Assembly (NCBI RefSeq): GCF_019916085.1
Contig: NZ_CP049834.1
Coordinates: 1,162,501 to 1,226,500 of the forward strand
From: Aquirufa lenticrescens
Lineage (GTDB): Bacteria > Bacteroidota > Bacteroidia > Cytophagales > Spirosomataceae
Length of the DNA stretch: 64,000 nt
Reading direction: 5' to 3'
Shown in pieces: positions 36,771 through 47,800 of this stretch; position 1 is the stretch's first letter; the number at the start of each line of letters is the position of its first letter. The notes beneath the pieces are model-generated. The model was not told the origin of the DNA. It ran no database searches and saw nothing but the letters and a program-made list of their open reading frames with translations. The position numbers and the translations under genes were made by a program.

Positions 36771-37931
36771 TTACTTCCAAATATGCACCTCCACACGGCG
36801 ATTCAACTGCAGATCCGTCTTCGAAGCCGGCACTAACTCAGAGAACGCCTCGCCTTTAAAGCGATTTGCAGAAACTCCGCGCTGCATCAAGTAGCGGCGA
36901 ACAGATGCCACACGACGCTCAGCTAAACCGGTATTATACTGCTCGGTCTGGCGGTAATCCGTATGACCTTGAAGCTTCACATTCACAAACGGGTATTCCT
37001 TCAACAACTCAATTATGCGGTCTAATTTACGCGCATTCATCGGCCCTATCCACGACTTATCCGTGCGGAAATAGACGACGGTATCGAAAAGCGAATCGAG
37101 ATTCACCTCGCGACGAGGCTCAACAGCAGCAACTACAGGAGCAGGAGCAGCAGCCACCGGAGGACAACCTTTCAACTCCTTCAAACCCGCAACTACTGGG
37201 CAATCATCCAGCGCATCGATCACCCCATCGCCATCTTTATCAGATGGACAGCCTTTATTTTCACGTACCCCTTTCACGGTAGGACAATCATCCTCAGAAT
37301 CTAAAACTCCATCGCCATCAGTATCTAATGGAGCAGGCTCAGCCACAACCACCGCCTCAGCAATAGGTGAGTGACCCCACTCAAACACCAGCCCTAAAGT
37401 CGCACTAAAATTCGTCCCTCTATGATTCAGTGGATCTAGTTTACCTGACACAAAAAACGGGAATCCCACCTGCGTGAGACCGCGCAAAAGCCAGTGTTCC
37501 GCCACCTTGTAATCCACACCAGCGGCGATGGATCCGGCGAAATCTACATCGCGGTAGGTTTGGTTATAATTATTATCGAAAACAGCATCCCCCGCAAACT
37601 GCCCGAACGGTTTCAGGCGAAACTTGTCCCTATCACGTAGGTAATAACGAAGACCCAAACCCGCGGAAGCATAGCGATCACGCGACCCATTGAGACCGAA
37701 TAATAAGGTCCCAAAAACGTCCACATTCGGCTTCGTTTCGCGGGCATATTGCAACCCTAATTCGGTATAATTAACTAAGAAATCACGGCGGGATGGCAAC
37801 TCCTGCATCCAGCGATTCGTGCCCCCTAAAAGAAGAGCCATGCTGTGGCGCGGAGTGTATTTTATCTCTTCCACGGTGCTTTGCTGAGCAAAAGCAGAGA
37901 AACTTAACAGGATAAAAAATAGCTTCTTCAT
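36771..37931 (-). CDS. OmpA-family protein with two TSP3 repeats (module C, third gene)
   Basis: 386 aa. Signal peptide ending SAFAQ. A barrel-like N-terminal domain to about residue 200 resembles the module A protein (SRRDFLVNYTELGLQYARE, GLGLRYYLRDRDKF). There are two TSP3 units (DTDGDGVLDSEDDCPTVKG and DKDGDGVIDALDDCPVVAG) and a short Pro/Ala/Val linker. The OmpA peptidoglycan-binding domain fills about 280-386 (VYFRTDKSWIGP, KLQGHTDYRQTEQYN, LNRRVEVHIWK). Its start shares one base with the PorP stop (TAATG). Its C-terminal domain is closer to module B (VEVRIWR/VEVHIWK) while its TSP3 content links it to module A, so it is intermediate between the two. Confidence 0.92.
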   Translation of the reverse strand: MKKLFFILLSFSAFAQQSTVEEIKYTPRHSMALLLGGTNRWMQELPSRRDFLVNYTELGLQYARETKPNVDVFGTLLFGLNGSRDRYASAGLGLRYYLRDRDKFRLKPFGQFAGDAVFDNNYNQTYRDVDFAGSIAAGVDYKVAEHWLLRGLTQVGFPFFVSGKLDPLNHRGTNFSATLGLVFEWGHSPIAEAVVVAEPAPLDTDGDGVLDSEDDCPTVKGVRENKGCPSDKDGDGVIDALDDCPVVAGLKELKGCPPVAAAPAPVVAAVEPRREVNLDSLFDTVVYFRTDKSWIGPMNARKLDRIIELLKEYPFVNVKLQGHTDYRQTEQYNTGLAERRVASVRRYLMQRGVSANRFKGEAFSELVPASKTDLQLNRRVEVHIWK

Positions 37932-38824
37932 TATTTCGGACGATTTAAAATAGACAGGCGAATCGCGATTTCGTGCGTCTGGTTACTCACTTTGCTTAGG
38001 CCGGAAATGGGCATTTCGTAGATGTAGCCGAGGTAAATTTTGGGGTTTGCTTGCATCCCAAAACGAAGACCATAACTATCCTTATGTCGATAGGCCAAAC
38101 CCGCATCAAATGCCTTTCCTACCCGTGCCATCAGATTCACGTCCCAGCTGAGTGGAACGTCCTGTGCGGCGCGCGCCATAAACGAGGGCGAAAACGACAA
38201 CTGATCGTTCACGCGCACGGTCGTTCCCGCATTAATATACAAATAGGTCACATCCTTGTAGGCGCCAGAAAACCCGCCAAAATCATAGCTCAACACCCGC
38301 GGCATCGACAAGCTCGCAAAGAATCCGCCCTTGTGATTAAAGCGCACGCCCCAGCCCGTGTTTCCTTTCAATCCTGAGCCTTTATTCGTCGCTAATATCG
38401 GATCATTCGGGTCCACCACTTGAATACCGTCATAATCTAAATAAACCGAAGAAACGCCCAAGCGAATCCCGCCAGCCATACTCCACTCCGGATTAAACTG
38501 CACGTGGTAGGCTAAATCCCCCGCCATCGTCGAGATGCGCAAAGGTCCCGCCTGATCTGCGAGCAATAAGAAGCCTCCGCCTATTTTGGGTTTGTATTGA
38601 AAGTTCGCCGTTAAGGCCAACGTCCGCGGCGCACCCTGAATACCTAACCATTGCTGGCGGTCCATCACCACGATTTCGCCGCGGTGCCCGTCCTCCATCG
38701 TTCCAGCGTAAGCCGGTGATGAGATAATCGGGTTAATGCGGTACATCGAATACATGGTTTCAATCTGCGCAAACGAGCGCAAACTAACCAGCAAAAACAA
38801 AATCAGTATATAACTCTTTTTCAT
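37931..38824 (-). CDS. PorP/SprF-family type IX secretion outer-membrane protein (module C, second gene)
   Basis: 297 aa, signal peptide ending RSFA, family start QIETMYSMYRINPIISSPAYAG and MDRQQWLGIQGAPRT, barrel-like remainder, end HEIAIRLSILNRPK. It is very close to the module A paralogue throughout (PRVLSYDFGGFSGAYKDVTY against PRVISYDFGNVNGGYKDVTY; shared RHKDSYG and KIYLGYIYEMPISGLSKV). It has one-base TAATG junctions at both ends, so giant, PorP and OmpA are one translationally coupled unit. Inferred partner for export or surface retention of the 6785-aa giant. Confidence 0.93.
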   Translation of the reverse strand: MKKSYILILFLLVSLRSFAQIETMYSMYRINPIISSPAYAGTMEDGHRGEIVVMDRQQWLGIQGAPRTLALTANFQYKPKIGGGFLLLADQAGPLRISTMAGDLAYHVQFNPEWSMAGGIRLGVSSVYLDYDGIQVVDPNDPILATNKGSGLKGNTGWGVRFNHKGGFFASLSMPRVLSYDFGGFSGAYKDVTYLYINAGTTVRVNDQLSFSPSFMARAAQDVPLSWDVNLMARVGKAFDAGLAYRHKDSYGLRFGMQANPKIYLGYIYEMPISGLSKVSNQTHEIAIRLSILNRPK

Positions 38825-41800
38825 TAGTTCGAAGATCTATCTAAGTACACATAATTGCCTAGGTTTGGCCTAGCACCAAAGAAGTCAAGGATGTAATAAT
38901 ACGTTCCATCCGGCAGCTGACTGTCTGTCGCAAGCGCGCCAAAAGCATTGTCCGTTTGACCTGACCAATTGTTTTGGTAATTACCCGTCGAGAACACGAT
39001 GTTACCCCAACGGTTGTAAATCGTCAAGCGGTTTTCGATGTTTAATCCTGGCAATCCACGGAAAATCAAGGTGTCATTTTTACCATCCCCATTAGGCGTG
39101 ATGGCCTGTGGCGCGATCATATCTGGCACCGGTAAAACGGTAATGTGCAAGGTCGCTTGCGTACATTTTCCGTCTGCGCTGCACACCGAGTAAATGATGT
39201 CCACTGGTCCTACATAACCCGCCGCTGGAGTGAACGTATACGCTCCCGAAGGACTCAAGCTGAAGCTTCCTTTCGCCGGATCCACGTTCGTCACCGCCGT
39301 CGCTGTTAAGGCGCTGCCCGTCGAACTCTTATCGTTTCCTAACACGTTTCCGCTCACTAAACCTCCCTGCGTCGTCGCAAAGTCATCTGAGGCGAGCAAG
39401 TTTTTCGATGCTGAAGCTCCTACCGTGTAGTACACTTTTGCCGTCTTGCAAAGTGCCGGCTGGCTGTTATCGCAGACCGTATACGTTAACACGTCTGTTC
39501 CCACAAATCCTGGCGCTGGCGTGTACGTGATTGTTCCGTCCGCATTGACTTTCGCGGTTCCATTAAGAGGTGCGTTGGTGATCGCCAAAGTACTATAAAC
39601 TAGCACTCCTCCCACATTCGCCGCCTGGTCATTCGCTAACACATTCGTTGTCACCGGAGATCCTGCTGCCACTGAAACCACATCTGCATTTGCGATCGGT
39701 GGATTCGTAATCGCGTTAGGATCGCTCACCGTGATGACTAATGGAACGAGAGGACAGTTGGTCGTTTGAGCTTTGGCACACACTGGAACCAAATACTCAT
39801 ACGTTCCCGGCGTCGTCGAACTGAAAATATACGTTCCATCCGGATTCATTTGCAGACTCGCGCCGCTAATCGAAGTCGGCTGGCCATAGGTCGATCCCGC
39901 AGGCACCACGTCATTCGTCGACACACTACCATTCACCGGAATCCCTATCAAGGTCGCGTTAAAGTCTGGCGTGATGACTGGCGCCGGATTCACGACTAGG
40001 TGAAGCGTCGCTTTCGCACACACATTGCTCGCAGAACACACGGTGTACACCACATCCACCGGACCAGAGAATCCTGGCGCTGGCGTGAAGACATAAGTTC
40101 CGTCCGCATTAAACACGAGCGTTCCTTCGGCCGCAGAAACCCCACTGACAATCGTCGCGGTTAAGGTCTCCCCAGCCGTATTTTTATCATTCGTTAACAC
40201 AGATCCCGTTACCGGCGTACCTGCTGGACTGCTGTTATAATCATCCGTCGCAAAGGTCTTCGAAGGTTCCGCCACTGGCTGAACAGTGTACGTAACTTTC
40301 GCCGTCGCACAAAGTGCTGGTGTCGAATTATCACAGATTTTATACGTGATTTCATCCACTCCGGTGAAGCCTGCTTTTGGCGTATACGTTATCGTTCCAT
40401 CCGAGTTCACTACGGCTGTTCCGTTTGCTCCGTTAGTTACGATTGCCAAACTCGCTGGATTCAGACTCGCCGCTGGATTCGCCGCTTTGTCATTTGCCAA
40501 AACTTTCGTCGTCACAGATGATCCCGCATTCACCGTCGCCACATCCCCATTCGCCACCGGACTGTTGCTATCTTTTAACGGATCGCTAACCGTAATCACG
40601 AGTGGAACCGTAGGGCAATTCGTCGTTTGACCCGCAGGACAAGCTGGAACTAGATACGTGTAAACTCCCGGAATCGTCGCCGTGAAGCTGTAGGTTCCGT
40701 TCGCATTGACTGTGATTGTCGCCCCCGATTGTTGCGCTGGCTGACCATAAGTCGCACCCGGCGCATCATTCGTCGACACATTACCGCTCACCGGCACATT
40801 GATGTTTGTCGCATCGATGTCTGGATTCGTGGAAGGTGCTGTATAAGGTACCACCGGTGGCACAACTGGATCCGTCACCGTAATCACCAAAGTCTGCGTA
40901 GGACAATTGCTCGTCTGACCCGGTGCACAGACTGGAATCGTGTACGTATACGTTCCTGCTTTTGTCGCTGTGAAGCTATACGTGCCGTCTGGATTCACCG
41001 TGATCGTCGCACCCGTTATGGCAGCTGGTTGACCGAAGGTCGTGCCGGCAGGGTTGTTATCGTTCGTTGCTACATTACCCGTGATGGCCGCGTTTATGGT
41101 CGTCGAAGCCGTGTCGTTCACTGGTGTCGGTTCTGTCACCGTGATCACCAATGTTTCCGTAGGACAATTGCTCGTCTGACCCGGTGCGCAAACTGGAATC
41201 GTGTAGGTATACGTTCCGGCAGTAGTCGCTGTGAAGCTGTACGTTCCGTCCGCATTTACAGTGATCGTTGCACCTGTTATGGCAGCTGGTTGTCCGAAGG
41301 TCGTACCCGCTGGATTACTGTCGTTCGTAGCTACATTTCCTGTTTTAGGAACATTCGCGAAAGCTGTCGCCGTGTCGTCCACTGGGCCTGGCGCCGTTAC
41401 CGTGATCACTAACGTTTCCGTAGGACAATTGCTCGTCTGACCCGGTGCACATACTGGAATCGTGTACGTATATGTTCCGGCCACAGTAGCTGTGAAGCTG
41501 TACGTTCCGTCTGGATTCACCGTGATCGTCGCACCTGTTATGGCAGCTGGTTGACCGAACGTCGTGCCAGCTGGGTTGCTGTCGTTCGTAGCTACATTTC
41601 CGGTTTTAGGAACGTTCGCGAAAGCCGTCGCCGTGTCGTCCACTGGGCCTGGCGCCGTTACCGTGATCACTAACGTTTCCGTAGGACAATTGCTCGTCTG
41701 ACCCGGTGCGCATACTGGAATCGTATACGTGTAAGTTCCGGCAGCTGTTGCTGTGAAGCTATATGTTCCATCTGCATTCACCGTGATCGTCGCACCAGTT

Positions 41801-44800
41801 ATCGCAGCCGGCTGACCGAAGGTTGTACCCGCTGGGTTGCTGTCGTTTGTTGCTACATTTCCTGTTTTAGGAACATTCGCAAAAGCCGTAGCCGTGTCGT
41901 CTACTGGGCCTGGCGCCGTCACCGTAATCACCAAAGTCTCCGTAGGACAATTGCTTGTCTGACCCGGTGCACATACTGGAATCGTATACGTGTAAGTTCC
42001 TGCCAAAGTAGCTGTGAACGTGTAGGTTCCATTAGCCGCGACTGTTATCATTGCACCCGTTAAGGCAGCTGGTTGACCGTACGTAGAACCGGTAGGAATC
42101 ACGTCGTTCGTCGAAACATTTCCTGACTTAGGCACGTTCGCAAAAGCAGATACTGCATCATCCACTGGCGCAGGCGCAGTCACCGTGATCACCAAGGTCT
42201 CCGTAGGACAATTCGCGGTCTGACCCGGTGCGCATACTGGAATCGTATACGTGTAAGTTCCGGCAGCGGTCGCTGTGAACGTGTAGGTTCCGTTAGCCGC
42301 GACTGTTATCGTTGCACCCGTTAAGGCAGCCGGCTGACCGAAGGTCGTACCCGCTGGATTTAAATCATTAGTCGAGACATTGCCCGTTTTCGCCACATTA
42401 GCAAATGCAGTTTCCGTGTCATTCACTGGACCTGGCTCATTAACCGTAATCACTAACGTTTCCGTAGGACAATTCACGGTCTGACCCGGTGCACATACTG
42501 GAATCGTGTACGTATAAGTTCCGGCCACAGTGGCTGTGAACGTGTAGGTTCCACTAGGCCCCACTACAATAGTAGCACCCGTTAATGCAGCCGGTTGACC
42601 GTAAGTCGTGCCCACACGAACCACATCATTCGTCGAAACATTTCCACTAACTGGCACATTAGCAAAACCAGATGCCGTGTCATCTACTAAGACTGGCGCC
42701 GGATCCACTAAAATGTGAAGCGTCGCTTTCGAGCAGATATTTCCCGTCGTGCATGCTTGGTACACGATATCGACTGGGCCACTAAATCCGGCTGTCGGTG
42801 TGAACGTATACGTACCATCAGCCGCCATCGTAAACGTTCCTTGCGCAGAGCTAGGTCCGGTTACTAAACTAGTTGTTAAGGCTGCACCAGAGGTGTTGCT
42901 GTCATTTCTAAGCAATGCGCCAGTTGCAGGACTGCCTGCAACTACGTTATTGTAATCATCCACCGCCGTCGTTACCGCTGGAGCGCCGGCTGCTTCTACG
43001 GTGAAGTAGAGAACAGCGGTTTTGCATAAGGCAGGATTTTGGTTATCACAAATGCTGTACACTAAGCTATCCGTTCCTACAAAATACGGACTAGGTGTGT
43101 AGCGAATCGTTCCGTCACTATTAATCAGTGTCGCGCCATGAATAGGTGCGGTCGTGATGCTTAAGCTTGATGGAACCAACGCGTTATTTACTTCGCCAGC
43201 TTTGTCGTTCGCTACTACATTCACCGTCTTCACGGTTCCTTGTTCCATCGTCACATGATCATTATTCGCCACTGGAGCATCCGCTACCAATGGATCTAAT
43301 ACCGTGATCTCTAATGGGGTCTGAGGGCAACCGGACGTTTGGTTTGGCCCACAAACCGAAACATAGTACACGTATTTGCCTGGCACTGCCGAAGTGAAAG
43401 TGTACGTTCCGTTCGCATTCATCGTTAAGGTCGCGCCGGCTAGTTGGGCTGGTTGACCATACGTGGTTCCGGCAGGAACTGGATCATTCGTTTTCACGTT
43501 GCCACTTACTGGAACGGATTTGTTCGTCACGTTCACATCCGGCTTGCCTAAATTTTCTACATCGCGGTAATCAGGAACGCCGTCGCCATCGCTGTCCATT
43601 GGGGTCGCGCTTGGGCCTTTTTCGACCGCATCGGTTTTGCCGTCGCCGTCTGTATCTAGGTCTAAGTAATTCGGGATTCCGTCGCCGTCTGTATCGGTAG
43701 GCGTGCAAGGCGCAGTGCCGGTGCAGCCATCGTCTTCGATGCTGTCTAGGATGCCGTCACCGTCAGAGTCCGTGTCGAGGTAATTTGGAATACCATCTCC
43801 ATCCGTATCTGTTGTACCTTCTACTGCATCAGGGATGCCATCGCCGTCAGAATCTAGATCTTTGTAGTTTGGAACGCCATCACCATCCGTGTCGACAGGA
43901 GATGCTGGGTTAAATCCTTTTTCGATGCTGTCCAAAATTCCGTCGCCATCACTATCCACATCGATATAATTCGGTTTGCCATCGCCATCCGTATCGACTG
44001 TTCCTTCGGTCGCATCGGTCATGCCGTCACCATCCGAATCGAGGTCGCGGTAGTTCGGAATGCCATCTAAATCCGTATCTAATGGAGTCGCGCCAGATGG
44101 GCCTTTCTCCACTGCATCCGTGATGCCGTCGTTGTCTGAATCCGTATCGCGGAAGTCTGGAATACCATCGCCGTCCGTGTCTAAGATCGCCGCACCCGTT
44201 CCGCGTTCTACGCTGTCTGGGATGCCGTCATTATCCGAATCCGTATCACGGTAATCTGGGATGCCGTCGCCGTCTGTGTCGACTGGGGCGTTTCCGTTCG
44301 GTCCTTTTTCCAAAGCATCCGAAATGCCGTCGCCATCGCTATCCGTGTCGTAAGGATCAGGCAAGGTGGTTCCGTCGGTATTTGGAGGAGTTAAACCACC
44401 ATTCGTCGAACTAGGAACTCCATCTGCATCGACTCCGCCATCTACTTTTCCATCTCCATCTACATCCGTACCATTGGACTCTCTCACGTCTGAAATGCCG
44501 TCGTTATCACTGTCTGGATCTAATCGATTCGGAATGCCATCGCCGTCGGTATCGCAATCCGGTGCCGAAGGCGAACAAGCTGCAGCCTCCGCCGAATCAA
44601 TAATTCCATCATTGTCATCATCTAGGTCATTGATATCATAAATACCATCCGCATCTGTATCTAATGGGCAACCATTATTGCCAACAATTCCCGGTAATAA
44701 TGGACACTGATCCACGTTGTCATTAATGCCATCGCCATCAGAATCTGGATCTAGGTAATTCGGAATGGTATCTCCATCATAATCCGTTTCACCCTCCGAT

Positions 44801-47800
44801 AGATCCGATTTATTATCGCCATCCGAGTCCAAATCTTTGTAATTCGGAATACCATCACCATCCGTATCCGTAGGGGTACAAGGAGCCGTTCCGGTACAGC
44901 CTGCGTCTTCCACAGAATCTAAAATTCCGTCATTATCCGAATCCGTATCGCGGTAATCTGGAATACCGTCGCCGTCTGTGTCGACCGTTCCTTCTACTGC
45001 ATCTGGGATACCGTCATTATCTGAATCGATCTCTTTGTAATCCGGAATGCCGTCGCCGTCGGTATCTAATGGACTATTTCCATTGATCCCGCGCTCTATT
45101 GCGTCTAAGATTCCGTCATTGTCTGAATCTGTATCAAGGTAATCTGGTCCTAATGCGCCGTCCGTATTATCTGGCAAAGACCCATTCGCGCCTTTTTCTA
45201 CGCTGTCTGGAATTCCGTCGCCGTCAGAATCTAAATCTCTATAATTCGGGATGCCGTCACCATCTGTGTCCGTAGGAGTACAAGGCGCGGTGCCTGAGCA
45301 ACCGGCATCTTCCACGCTATCCGGAATACCATCACCATCCGTATCTAAATCTAAGTAGTCAGGCGTGCCATCATTGTCCGTATCTACCGGTGTAGACGTA
45401 GGCCCTTTTTCAATGCTATCTGGGATACCATCGGCATCGCTATCTAAGTCTAAATAGTTAGGAATGCCGTCGTTGTCGCTATCGATATTACCTTCCAAAG
45501 CATCGGAAATACCATCCCCGTCACTATCCACATCTAGGTAGTTTGGTCTTCCATCATTATCGGTATCGGTTGTTCCTTCAATCGCATCCGTTATACCGTC
45601 TCCATCTGAGTCTAAATCTCTAAAGTTCGGAACACCATCTCCATCCGTATCCGTAGGAGTACAAGGCGCCGTGCCGGTACAACCCGCATCTTCTACGCTG
45701 TCTAAAATTCCATCACCGTCACTGTCTAAATCTAGGTAATCAGGCTTTCCATCACGATCCGTATCTACCGTTCCTTCTATTGCATCTGGAATACCGTCGC
45801 CATCTGAATCTGGGTCTAGGTAATTAGGAGTGCTGTCGCCATCCGTGTTCGTTGTTCCTTCAATCGCATCTGCAATGCCATCACCATCTGAATCTAGATC
45901 TTTGTAATTTGGAATACCATCGCCATCCGTATCGGTTACCCCTTCATTTACGTCAGGTATACCATCGCCGTCTGAATCAAGATCTCGGAAATTCGGAATA
46001 CCATCTCCATCCGTGTCGATGGAACCTTCCACCGCATCCGTGATGCCATCGCCTTCAGAATCTGGATCTAAATAATCAGGGATGTTGTCATTATCAGTAT
46101 CTGCCAAAGCTGATCCAGAGCCTTTCTCGATTGCATCCGAAATTCCATCGCCATCTGAATCCAAATCGTATGGATTGCTATTACCTGTTCCGTCTGTATT
46201 AGGCGGCGTTAAACCTCCATTTGCAGACGCTGGAACACCGTTGCTATCAGGCGTACCATCCGCAATGCCATCGTTATTTGCATCTGTTCCATTGGCTTCC
46301 GTGATGTCTTTAATGCCATCGCCGTCAGAGTCTAAGTCCAAACGATTCGGGATACCATCGCCATCCGTATCACAATCTACCACAGATGGGCTGCATGCAG
46401 CTGCCTCCACGGTATCCAGGATGCCATCATTGTCATCATCAGAGTCATCCACATCAGCTAGACCATCGCCATCACTATCTGGAGGACAACCAGTCGTAGA
46501 GCCATTTCCAGAAATCAGTGGACATTGGTCTACCGCATCTAACACACCATCACCATCCGAATCCAAGTCTAAATAGTTAGGCGTATTATCGCCATCCGTA
46601 TCCACATTTCCTTCTGTCGCGTCTGATTTCCCGTCACCGTCCGAATCTAAATCACGGTAATTCGGAATGCCATCGCCGTCCGTATCGGTGGTTCCTTCAA
46701 TCGCATCTGTGATGCCATCGCCATCAGAATCTAAGTCTCTGAAATCCGGCGTGCCATCACCGTCTGTATCCAGCGGAGTGGTTCCTGATCCTTTTTCAAC
46801 AGCATCCGTAATGCCATCACCATCACTATCTAAGTCGATGTAATCTGGGAATCCGTCGCCATCCGTATCCACCGGAGTGCCCGTTGGACCTTTTTCGATG
46901 TTATCCGAAATACCATCTCCATCTGAATCTAAGTCCAAGTAATTAGGCGTGCCGTCTCCGTCAGTATCCGTTGGAGTGCAAGGTGCGGTGCCGGTGCAAC
47001 CTGCGTCTTCGATGCTGTCCAAAATTCCATCGCCATCACTATCCGTATCCAGGTAATTTGGAATGCCATCTCCGTCTGTATCCACGGTTCCTTCTACGCG
47101 ATCAGGAATACCATCGCCGTCACTATCAACATCTAAGAAATTAGGCGTGCCATCACCATCCGTATCAACGGTGCCCTCTGCCCGATCGGCAATGCCATCA
47201 CCGTCACTATCCAGATCTCGGAAATTTGGAATACCGTCTCCATCCGTATCCGTTGAGCCCTCTAGGCTATCTAAAATACCGTCGTTATCTGAGTCCAAAT
47301 CTTTGTAATCCGGCGTACCATCTCCATCCGTATCCACTGGAGTTCCGGTAGGTCCTTTTTCAATCGCATCTGTAATGCCATCGCCATCAGATTCGGTATC
47401 AATGTAGTTAGGGTTTCCATCTCCATCCGTATCGACTGTTCCTTCGATCGCATCCGAAATGCCATCGCCGTCACTATCTAGATCCAAGTAATTAGGTGTT
47501 CCATCGCCGTCCGTATCTGTCGTTCCTTCGATTCGATCTAAAATACCATCGCCATCGCTATCCGTATCTAAATAATCTGGCGTTCCATCATTATCCGTAT
47601 CGCGCGGAGTAGAGGTAGGTCCTTTTTCAATCGCATCCGTAATTCCATCACCATCTGAATCTAAATCCAAGTAGTTAGGTGTTCCATCTCCATCCGTATC
47701 CGTAGGTGTGCAAGGTGCCGTTCCGGTGCAACCGCTGTCTTCAATCGAATCAGCAATTCCATCGCCGTCGCTATCTAAATCACGGTAATCTGGAGTTCCA

